Origin: Kiritimatiellia bacterium
GTDB lineage: Bacteria; Verrucomicrobiota; Kiritimatiellia; RFP12; UBA1067
DNA: 11,522 nucleotides
Direction: 5' to 3'
NCBI GenBank assembly: GCA_016302985.1
Contig: JAEDMN010000095.1
Coordinates: 1 to 11,522 of the forward strand
Of the stretch, positions 5,840 through 11,522 are shown piece after piece. Below the pieces are notes generated by a model. It was not told the origin of the DNA. It worked only from the letters and a program-made list of their open reading frames with translations, and ran no database searches. Position 1 is the stretch's first letter. The number at the start of each line of letters is the position of its first letter. The position numbers and the translations under genes are program-made.

Positions 5840-6808
5840 ATGAAGAAAACGCTCCTCGTCGGCCTGCTCTCTCTCCTTTCGATCGCCGCGCTGGCCGCCC
5901 CCGCGAAGGGGCGGAAGGCCGCCCGTTCCGCGGCTCCCGCCGCGGCCCCTGCGCCGGGCCTGCCCGAAACCGCCTTCCGCCGCACGCCGTACGTCGGGGC
6001 GATCGCCGTCGACGCGCAGACCGGGCACGTGCTCTTCGAAGACCATGCGGACACCGTCGCGCGCCCCGCGTCCGTCACGAAGCTGATGACGCTGCTCCTC
6101 TGCCTCGAGGACATGCATGCGCTGAAGTACGACCCGACCACGCGCGTGACGGCGTCCGTGCGCTGCAGCCAGGAGAAGCCGAGCAGCGTCGGCCTGAAGC
6201 CCGGCCAGTCGATGACCATCGACGACCTGCTCATGTCGATCATGGTCAAGAGCGCGAACGACGCGGCGGTGCTGCTGGCCGAGAACTCCACGGCGCGCAA
6301 CGCGGGCCGCGAGATCCGGCCCGGCGACCTGCAGGCGTTCATCGTGCGCATGAACGCGAAGGCCCGGAAGCTCGGGATGCTGCACACGCACTACGAGACG
6401 CCGAACGGCTATCCGCCCAAGCCGGGGTCCAAGCGCCCGTTCGACACGTCCACCGCGCGCGACCTCGTCAAGCTCGCCCAGGCGGTTCTCCGCTACCCGG
6501 AGGTCTTCCGCTTCACGAAGACGAAGCTCACGACGGTGACGGACGGGGCGGGCAATCCGCTCAGGATGGTGAACCACAACAACATCCTCGTGAAGGACAA
6601 GATGAAGATCCTCGACGAGTTGGGCGAGTCCGAGGTCGACGGCCTGAAGACCGGCTACATCGACGCGGGCGGTTCCTCGATCATCCTCACGGGCAAGCGC
6701 AACGGCAAGCGCGCGATCGTCATCGTGCTCGGCAGCCAGACCTCCAAGTTGCGTGACAAGCACGCGCGCCAGCTGATGGTCGACGCCCTCGACAAGATCC
6801 AGAAGTAG
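5840..6808 (+). CDS. dacA: D-alanyl-D-alanine carboxypeptidase (PBP5/DacA, peptidase S11)
   Basis: This predicted penicillin-binding protein removes the terminal D-alanine from peptidoglycan stem peptides in the periplasm. The 322-residue product has a signal peptide (1-20, core LLVGLLSLLSIAALA), an Ala/Pro-rich linker to about 40, then the serine-peptidase domain. All three active-site motifs are present: S78-V-T-K81, S138-A-N140 and K270-T-G272. It ends shortly after the catalytic domain, so it lacks the C-terminal beta domain and amphipathic anchor of E. coli PBP5; it may be soluble or held by its N-terminus. Two starts are possible: GTG at 5834, with AAGGA (5824-5828) 5 nt upstream, and the ATG at 5840, with 11 nt. 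I prefer ATG because it gives a clean MKK signal peptide, but the GTG adds only two residues. It sits 25 nt after the GNAT gene. Confidence 0.92.
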   Translation: MKKTLLVGLLSLLSIAALAAPAKGRKAARSAAPAAAPAPGLPETAFRRTPYVGAIAVDAQTGHVLFEDHADTVARPASVTKLMTLLLCLEDMHALKYDPTTRVTASVRCSQEKPSSVGLKPGQSMTIDDLLMSIMVKSANDAAVLLAENSTARNAGREIRPGDLQAFIVRMNAKARKLGMLHTHYETPNGYPPKPGSKRPFDTSTARDLVKLAQAVLRYPEVFRFTKTKLTTVTDGAGNPLRMVNHNNILVKDKMKILDELGESEVDGLKTGYIDAGGSSIILTGKRNGKRAIVIVLGSQTSKLRDKHARQLMVDALDKIQK

Positions 6809-6831
6809 GGAAGGGGCGGGGCGCGGACGAC

Positions 6832-7398
6832 ATGCGGGCGATGCTGTCCATCTCCGTGTTCCTGGCGGCGCTGTCGGCGCCGCTCCTCTTTTACTGGCTG
6901 CGGACGCGCCGCTGGGGCGAGCGCGTCCTCGTCCGCGTCGATCCGGCGGATCCGCTTCCGGCCGATGTCGCGGGCTATCTCGCGGAGATCGCCCGCAGCC
7001 TTGACGCGAATCCGCGTCCGCTGCGCGTCGTCTTCGATGGCCGCAACGCGCAACGACGCGCGATTCGGCTCGACGTCGATCCCGATCGGCGCCTGCGCGT
7101 CTTCGTCGACGGCCACCGTCCCCGGGCGCTCGACCTCCGCGGCCGCTGGATTGCAGACCATCCCGTGCCGCTGGACCTTCGTCGGACCGTGCTCTACGTG
7201 AAACCGGTCGATGCGAACCGCTTCCGGGTTGCGCTCCGTCTTCCGTTCCGCATCCCGGTCGTGGCCTCTGTCGCCTGTTCGCTCGTCGCGACGGTCGCGC
7301 TCGTCTTCTTTCAGTTCGAAGCCCTGGCCGGCGTACTGGGGTTCGCCCTTGGCGGTTTCGCCGCCACCAGCTTCGGTTCATGGAAAACGTTCCCCTAG
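6832..7398 (+). CDS. Hypothetical small membrane protein
   Basis: I do not recognise this 188-residue protein. It has one hydrophobic segment at the N-terminus (about 4-22), followed by RTRRWGER, which should stay in the cytoplasm. A charged middle part (about 30-138), rich in Arg, Asp and Val, follows and looks like a compact beta-rich domain. Two further hydrophobic segments form a likely hairpin near the C-terminus (about 140-160 and 163-182). The start at 6832 lies 23 nt after the carboxypeptidase stop, in a purine-rich stretch with GGA 4 nt before the ATG; an in-frame ATG at 6841 is an alternative. Position and spacing suggest it is the last gene of the aldolase operon, but nothing ties it functionally to that pathway. 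G+C-rich third positions and sensible membrane segments argue that it is real. Confidence 0.65.
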   Translation: MRAMLSISVFLAALSAPLLFYWLRTRRWGERVLVRVDPADPLPADVAGYLAEIARSLDANPRPLRVVFDGRNAQRRAIRLDVDPDRRLRVFVDGHRPRALDLRGRWIADHPVPLDLRRTVLYVKPVDANRFRVALRLPFRIPVVASVACSLVATVALVFFQFEALAGVLGFALGGFAATSFGSWKTFP

Positions 7399-7540
7399 AT
7401 CGACGGAATCGGTTCTGATCGATGGGCGGGGATGGGACCACGCGGCCGGCGGCCTCGCGCGCGGATGCCCGTTCGCGAGTGGTGCGGGACGCCGCCGTTT
7501 ATGATACAATAACCGCTCAAATTTTCACGGAGTCCGAAGC
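7399..7540 (+). other. Intergenic region between the two operons
   Basis: This 142-bp gap holds a promoter at its right end (7502-7510) and a GGAG (7529-7532), 8 nt before the next ATG. A weak ATCGA/TCGAT repeat (7399-7403, 7419-7423) follows the upstream stop. I see no stem with a T-run, so no intrinsic terminator for the upstream operon can be supported. Confidence 0.6.
7502..7510 (+). promoter_or_regulatory. Extended -10 promoter for the isomerase/EF-hand/mutarotase genes
   Basis: TGA followed by TACAAT (7505-7510), then AACCGC. It repeats the TGn-TAnAAT-A(T/A)CCGC pattern of the divergent promoters at 3489-3497 and 3539-3547. No -35 hexamer is visible near 7482-7487. Transcription should start about 7517-7519, leaving a leader of about 22 nt with GGAG at 7529-7532. 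Confidence 0.55.
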
Positions 7541-8464
7541 ATGACGACTAGAAGAGGTTTCATCGCCGCGGCCGGGGCGGGCGCCCTGGCCGCCGGCTGC
7601 TCGACGGGGGCTTCCCGCACCTGCGCCGCGCGGAAGGACGGCTTCCGCTACGCGCTCAATCCCGCGACGATCCGCGGCTACAAGTGCTCCCTCAAGGAGC
7701 AGGTGCGGCTCTGCATCCAGGCCGGCTACGGCGGCATCGAGCCGTGGCTCGCGGACATGCAGGCCGCGAAGGCGAAGGGCGAGCTGGCCGACATCCGGAA
7801 GATGTGCGAGGACGGCGGCCTCGCGGTCGTCAACGGCATCGGCTTCGCGAAGTGGGCGCTGCCGGACGCCGCGGCGCGCGCGAAGGGCATGGAGGACATG
7901 AAGCGCGACATGGCGCTCGTCGCCGAGATGGGCGGCGCGTTCATCGCCGCGCCGCCGTTCGGCCTGCAGCAGCCCGGCAGCCCGAAGGTCTCCCTCGACG
8001 ACTTCGCGGACCGCTACCGCGCCGTGCTGGAGCTGGGCGACCGCATGGGCGTCGTCCCGATTCTCGAGTTCTGGGGCCATTCCGCCAACCTGAGCCGTCT
8101 GAACGAGGCGCTCTACGTCGCGGCCGCGAGCGGCCACGCGAAGGCGGCCGTCCTCGCCGACATCTACCACATGTGGCGCGGCGGCAGCCCGTACGAGGGC
8201 CTGCGCTTCTGCACGAAGTCGACGCTGCCCGTGCTCCACATGAACGACTTCCCCGCCTCGCCGGCGCGTGAGAAGCTCGTGGACGCGGACCGCGTCTGGC
8301 CGGGGGACGGCGTCGCCCCCTGGAAGCAGATCGGCGGCATCCTCCGCGACGGCGGCCTCGACCCGTGGCTCTCCGTCGAGCTCTTCAACAAGTCCTACTG
8401 GACGACCAATCCCCTCGACACCCTCCGGACCGGCCTCGCGAAGATGAAGGCCGTGCTCGGGTGA
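7541..8464 (+). CDS. Sugar phosphate isomerase/epimerase-like TIM-barrel lipoprotein with Tat signal
   Basis: This 307-residue protein belongs to the xylose-isomerase-like TIM-barrel superfamily (AP endonuclease 2 fold, COG1082 type). Its N-terminus, TTRRGFIAAAG, has the twin-arginine RRxFI pattern. The lipobox LAAGC (16-20) would put a lipid on C20, so the protein should be exported folded and anchored to a membrane. Candidate metal ligands are E176 (PILEFWG), D207 and H210 (LADIYHMW), H233 (PVLHMND) and E280 (LSVELF), matching the Glu-Asp-His-Glu arrangement of this fold. E67 in GGIEPW is near the first strand. The ATG at 7541 has GGAG 8 nt upstream and a promoter 30 nt upstream. The superfamily is clear. 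The reaction (isomerization, epimerization or another step on a sugar or inositol) cannot be decided. A downstream mutarotase gene fits sugar metabolism. Confidence 0.85.
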   Translation: MTTRRGFIAAAGAGALAAGCSTGASRTCAARKDGFRYALNPATIRGYKCSLKEQVRLCIQAGYGGIEPWLADMQAAKAKGELADIRKMCEDGGLAVVNGIGFAKWALPDAAARAKGMEDMKRDMALVAEMGGAFIAAPPFGLQQPGSPKVSLDDFADRYRAVLELGDRMGVVPILEFWGHSANLSRLNEALYVAAASGHAKAAVLADIYHMWRGGSPYEGLRFCTKSTLPVLHMNDFPASPAREKLVDADRVWPGDGVAPWKQIGGILRDGGLDPWLSVELFNKSYWTTNPLDTLRTGLAKMKAVLG

Positions 8465-8488
8465 ACCGCGCATTTCAATCAAGCCCGG

Positions 8489-8509
8489 AAAGGTAAACAT
8501 GTAACCATG
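8489..8509 (+). promoter_or_regulatory. Ribosome-binding site with intervening start-stop ATGTAA
   Basis: The Shine-Dalgarno AAAGG (8489-8493) is 5 nt before an ATG at 8499 that is followed at once by TAA (8502-8504). The ATG of the EF-hand gene comes 2 nt later, at 8507, and is 13 nt from the same AAAGG. The best-placed start is therefore a minimal start-stop ORF, and the gene may depend on reinitiation or relaxed spacing. The arrangement is seen directly; a regulatory role is inferred. Confidence 0.45.
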
Positions 8510-10567
8510 TCCTACAACTGGAAGTTCTTCAAGTCCGCCCGCTGCGTGCAGGTCAAGCTCGAGAACGGCGCGGACGTCGCCGCACTCGGTGAGCTCGACC
8601 AGAAGCTCTGGACCGTCCTCTCGGCTTCGACCGAGGGCCTCCGCTTCGACGCGGAGACGCTCAAGCTCCTCGACACCGACAAGGACGGCCGCATCCGCGT
8701 GCCCGAGGTTCTCGCCGCCGTCGACTGGCTCAAGGCCCGCTTCAAGAACCTCGACTTCCTTTTCGCCCGCAAGGAGGAGATCGCGCTCGCGGACCTCAAC
8801 GAGGAGACCGACGAGGGCAGGGCGCTGCTCGCGTCCTTCCGCAACATCCTCTCCCGCGCGGCCAAGAACGACGCGACTTCGCTCACGCTCGCGGACGTCA
8901 CGGGCACGACCGCGATCTTCAACGGCCAGCCGTTCAACGGCGACGGCGTGGTGACGCCGAAGTCCACGTCCGACGCGCAGGTCGCCGACGTGGTGGCGAA
9001 GATCGCCGCCGCCGAGGGCGCGGTGAAGGACCGTTCCGGCGACGACGGCATCGACCAGGCCAAGGCCGATGCGTTCTTCGCGGACGCGGCCGCCTATCTG
9101 GACTGGACGAAGGCGGGGGCCGCCGCCGCGACGCTGGGCGACCGCACGGCGGCCGCCTACGCGGCCTTCAGCGCAGTCGAGGCGACGATTGACGCGTACT
9201 TCACGCCCCCGGCGGACCTCCCTCTGGTTGCCGAGGACCCGACGCCGTCGCTCCCGCTCACGGCGGGGGTCAATCCGCTCTGGCTTGGCAAGTTCCGCGC
9301 GTTCGCCGCCGACGCGGCGGGCCCCGTGCTCGGTCAGGAGGGCGTCGAGAGCATCTCCCGCGACGACTGGGCCGCCATCAAGGCCAGGCTTGCGCCGTAC
9401 GGCGCGTGGCTCGCGTCCAAGGCCGGCGCCGCCGTCGAGTCCCTCGGCGCGGACGCCCTGGCCGCGATCCTCAAGGACGGCAAGATGCAGGCCGCGGTCA
9501 ACGCGCTCATCCAGAGCGACCTCGCCCTCGCCGACGAGTACGGCCGCCTCGTGGACTGCGAGCGCGCGCTCCGCTACGCCGCCCACCTTGCGGACTGGCT
9601 CTGCAACTACGTCAACCAGGCGAACATCTACGATCCGCAGCGCCCGAGCGTGTTCCACACCGGCGAGCTCTTCATCGACGGCCGCGCGCTGCGCCTCTGC
9701 TTCTTCGTCGCCGCCGAGGGCGCGCATGCTGCGCTGGCCGGGAAGAGCAAGTGCTGCCTGCTGTACGTGAAGCTTTCGCGCAAGGCCACGGGCGAGGCCC
9801 GCGAGATCTGCGCGGTCGTCACGGCCGGCTCCACGGCGTCGCTGTACGTCGGCCGCAACGGCGTCTTCTACGACTGCGACGGCAAGGACTGGGACGCGGT
9901 GGTCGCGAAGGTCGTCGAGGCCCAGGTTTCGCTCCGCGAGGCCTTCTGGGCCCCGTGGGCGAAGATCGCGACGACGATCGGCGACCAGTGCAGGAAGTTT
10001 CTCTCCTCCAGGCAGGACGCGGCTGTCGCCAAGGTCTCTGACGGCGTGAACGCCGCCGCCGCGGCCCCGGCCGCCCCGGCGGCCCAGCCCGCGCCCAACG
10101 GCACGGCCCTGGCCTCCAGCGTCGCGGCGATCGGCATCGGCGTCGGCTTCGTGGGCGCGGCCTGCGGCAGCCTGCTCTCGATCCTCACGAAGACGCCGCT
10201 GTGGCAGACCCTCCTGGGCGTCGCCGCGATCATCCTGCTCGTGTCGCTCCCGAGCGTCGTCCTCGCGTGGTTCAGGCTGCGCGCCCGCGACCTCGGCGCG
10301 ATCCTCAACGCCGGCGGCTGGGCGGTGAACCGTCCGCTCACCTTCTCCATCGGCCTTGCGCGCACGTTCACGCGTCCCGCGAAGATGCCGGTCGGCTGCG
10401 CCGTGGCCCGCGACCCGTACGCTTCGCACGGCTGGCTGAAGCTCCTCGCCGCGCTCGTGCTCGCCGCGGGCATCGCTGCCGGCGTGTGCTGGAAGCTCGG
10501 CTGCCTGCCGTGCTGCAAGTCCTGCGAGAAGGCGGCCCCCGCCCCGGCCGCGGAGGCTGCGAAGTAA
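8507..10567 (+). CDS. Large EF-hand membrane protein of unknown function
   Basis: No function is known to me for this 686-residue protein, although I associate similar hypothetical proteins with PVC bacteria. A canonical 12-residue EF-hand loop, DTDKDGRIRVPE (56-67), has acidic residues at positions 1, 3 and 5, Gly at 6, Ile at 8 and Glu at 12. Two degenerate loops follow, around FNGDGVV (143-149) and DRSGDDGID (175-183). Residues about 200-510 form a soluble, mostly helical region with an apparently beta-rich block (about 383-460) containing LYVGRNGVFYDCDGKDWD. An Ala/Pro linker (514-531) leads to three membrane segments (about 534-560, 565-590, 643-662). The C-terminus carries a cysteine cluster (C661, C666, C669, C670, C673). 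There is no signal peptide, and the Arg-rich 590-625 loop suggests a cytoplasmic N-terminal region and a periplasmic cysteine tail. It lies 42 nt after the isomerase gene and 1 nt before the mutarotase gene. It could be a calcium-responsive or structural membrane protein, but that is a guess. Confidence 0.88.
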   Translation: MSYNWKFFKSARCVQVKLENGADVAALGELDQKLWTVLSASTEGLRFDAETLKLLDTDKDGRIRVPEVLAAVDWLKARFKNLDFLFARKEEIALADLNEETDEGRALLASFRNILSRAAKNDATSLTLADVTGTTAIFNGQPFNGDGVVTPKSTSDAQVADVVAKIAAAEGAVKDRSGDDGIDQAKADAFFADAAAYLDWTKAGAAAATLGDRTAAAYAAFSAVEATIDAYFTPPADLPLVAEDPTPSLPLTAGVNPLWLGKFRAFAADAAGPVLGQEGVESISRDDWAAIKARLAPYGAWLASKAGAAVESLGADALAAILKDGKMQAAVNALIQSDLALADEYGRLVDCERALRYAAHLADWLCNYVNQANIYDPQRPSVFHTGELFIDGRALRLCFFVAAEGAHAALAGKSKCCLLYVKLSRKATGEAREICAVVTAGSTASLYVGRNGVFYDCDGKDWDAVVAKVVEAQVSLREAFWAPWAKIATTIGDQCRKFLSSRQDAAVAKVSDGVNAAAAAPAAPAAQPAPNGTALASSVAAIGIGVGFVGAACGSLLSILTKTPLWQTLLGVAAIILLVSLPSVVLAWFRLRARDLGAILNAGGWAVNRPLTFSIGLARTFTRPAKMPVGCAVARDPYASHGWLKLLAALVLAAGIAAGVCWKLGCLPCCKSCEKAAPAPAAEAAK

Positions 10568-10568
10568 G

Positions 10569-11519
10569 ATGGCCGCGCCCTGCAACGCAGACTGCGACGA
10601 TCTGAACCGGCGCTACGGCGCGCCGGGCCGCATCGTGTTCCGCCCCTCGCGGCACGATGCGCCGATTGTCGTGCTTGCCAACCAGTACGGCTCCGCGGAG
10701 ATTTCGCTCCTCGGCGCCCAGACGGTCTCGTACCGCCCGACCGGCAACATGCCGGTGCTCTACATGCCGCATCCGTACGACGAGACGCCGGCCGGGACGG
10801 AAATCCACGGCGGCATCCCCGTCTGCTGGCCCTGGTTCGCCCGCAACGGCCCGGAAGGCTCGAAGATGCACGGCGTCGCGCGCTACGCGAAGTGGTCCGT
10901 GAAGGGCACGGAGTATTCCGAGGACGCGACGGAGATCACGCTGGGACTCAAGTCGGACGACGAGACGCGCAAGGCCTGGCCGTACGACTTCGAGCTCGAG
11001 CTCAAAATCTCGGTCTCCATGAAGCTGACGCTCTCGCTGCACGCGACGAACACGGGCAAGACCCCGTTCTTCGTGACCGAGGGCTTCCATCCGTACTTCC
11101 TGGTGCGCGCGCGCGACCGCACGGAGGTGCTGGGCGTGGACGGCTGCACGTTCGTCGACACGCGCGAGCCCGAGAAGGGGCGCTGCGTCTGGACGGGCGG
11201 CTACGCGGTCAAGGTTCCCGGCAGCAAGATCTTCGAGGTCTCGAAGTACGAGTACGTGCTGATGGACCATGGGCTCGACCGCGCCATCGCGATCGTCTCC
11301 CGCGGCAACCGGCGCCTCGTCGTCTGGAACCCCGGCGAGGAGAGCGCGGCCCGCGTGACCGAATTCGGCGTGGAGGGCTGGAACAAGTTCGTCTGCGTCG
11401 AGCCGTGCTCGACCCCGGGGGAGGCCGGCTACGACCTCGGCCCCGGCGAAAGCCACGACCTGCTGATGGCCGTGCAGTCGGTGCCGAACGACGGCAGCGT
11501 GCATGCGCGCCACGCGTGA
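10569..11519 (+). CDS. D-hexose-6-phosphate mutarotase (aldose 1-epimerase family)
   Basis: This predicted YeaD-type enzyme interconverts the alpha and beta anomers of glucose-6-phosphate or a similar hexose-6-phosphate in the cytoplasm. The 316-residue protein is a complete beta-sandwich of the galactose-mutarotase-like superfamily. It has GGIPVCWPWF (81-90) and HGVAR (101-105), both characteristic of the YeaD group, then the expected catalytic H174 in EGFHPYF and E278 in CVEPC. It is slightly longer at both ends than E. coli YeaD. Its ATG follows the EF-hand gene's TAA by a single base. A GGAGG inside the end of that gene (10552-10556) lies 12 nt before the ATG, so translational coupling is likely. 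The stop codon is complete 3 bases before the window ends. The family is certain; the natural sugar is inferred. Confidence 0.9.
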   Translation: MAAPCNADCDDLNRRYGAPGRIVFRPSRHDAPIVVLANQYGSAEISLLGAQTVSYRPTGNMPVLYMPHPYDETPAGTEIHGGIPVCWPWFARNGPEGSKMHGVARYAKWSVKGTEYSEDATEITLGLKSDDETRKAWPYDFELELKISVSMKLTLSLHATNTGKTPFFVTEGFHPYFLVRARDRTEVLGVDGCTFVDTREPEKGRCVWTGGYAVKVPGSKIFEVSKYEYVLMDHGLDRAIAIVSRGNRRLVVWNPGEESAARVTEFGVEGWNKFVCVEPCSTPGEAGYDLGPGESHDLLMAVQSVPNDGSVHARHA

Positions 11520-11522
11520 CGG

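Noticed and set aside
7399..7500. A possible intrinsic terminator after the small membrane protein gene
   Set aside because: The only repeats are short (5 bp) or simple GC-rich stretches, and no T-run follows.
7517..10585. A 1022-codon open frame on the minus strand opposite the isomerase and EF-hand genes
   Set aside because: Its product is an Arg/Gly/Ala/Val/Glu-rich string with no recognisable domain. It mirrors two well-supported genes in very G+C-rich DNA, where stop codons are rare on the opposite strand.

Overview
The window is very G+C-rich, with third codon positions almost all G or C. It is a gene-dense bacterial chromosome segment with eleven tightly packed real genes and no RNA genes, insertion sequences or CRISPR. 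The mix points to a carbohydrate-degrading member of the PVC superphylum, perhaps a Kiritimatiellota, Lentisphaerota or Verrucomicrobiota-type bacterium. That mix is a secreted GH27 alpha-galactosidase with an N-terminal NPCBM module, a Tat-signal lipoprotein of the sugar isomerase/epimerase TIM-barrel type, Entner-Doudoroff lower-branch genes, and a large EF-hand membrane protein of a kind I associate with that group. This placement is an inference from gene content, not a computed one.

Layout. Positions 1-147 hold a probable extended -10 promoter and a structured leader, then the GH27 enzyme (148-2262). Convergent to it, with only 4 bp between the stop codons, is an RlmI-type 23S rRNA methyltransferase on the minus strand (2267-3478). 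A 97-bp divergent region follows, with two back-to-back extended -10 promoters that form a near-perfect inverted repeat. From it a five-gene plus-strand run starts: KDPG aldolase (3576-4226), KDG kinase (4268-5287), a GNAT acetyltransferase of the short ArgA-like type (5299-5814), a D,D-carboxypeptidase (5840-6808) and an unknown small membrane protein (6832-7398). A third extended -10 promoter (7502-7510) starts a second run: a sugar isomerase/epimerase lipoprotein (7541-8464), a 686-residue EF-hand/transmembrane protein of unknown function (8507-10567) and a hexose-6-phosphate mutarotase (10569-11519), complete just before the window ends.

How the genes fit together. The alpha-galactosidase releases galactose from oligo- or polysaccharides outside the cytoplasm. 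KdgK and Eda turn 2-keto-3-deoxygluconate, the common product of uronate, pectin or alginate breakdown, into pyruvate and glyceraldehyde-3-phosphate. The mutarotase and the isomerase-like lipoprotein also deal with sugars. The methyltransferase, GNAT enzyme and carboxypeptidase are housekeeping functions in translation, probably arginine synthesis, and peptidoglycan trimming.

The least described item is the EF-hand membrane protein at 8507-10567. It has one canonical 12-residue EF-hand loop, two degenerate ones, a large soluble region, three membrane segments and a cysteine-rich C-terminus. The clearest regulatory pattern is a shared motif, TGn-TAnAAT followed by A(T/A)CCGC, at the head of three transcription units.
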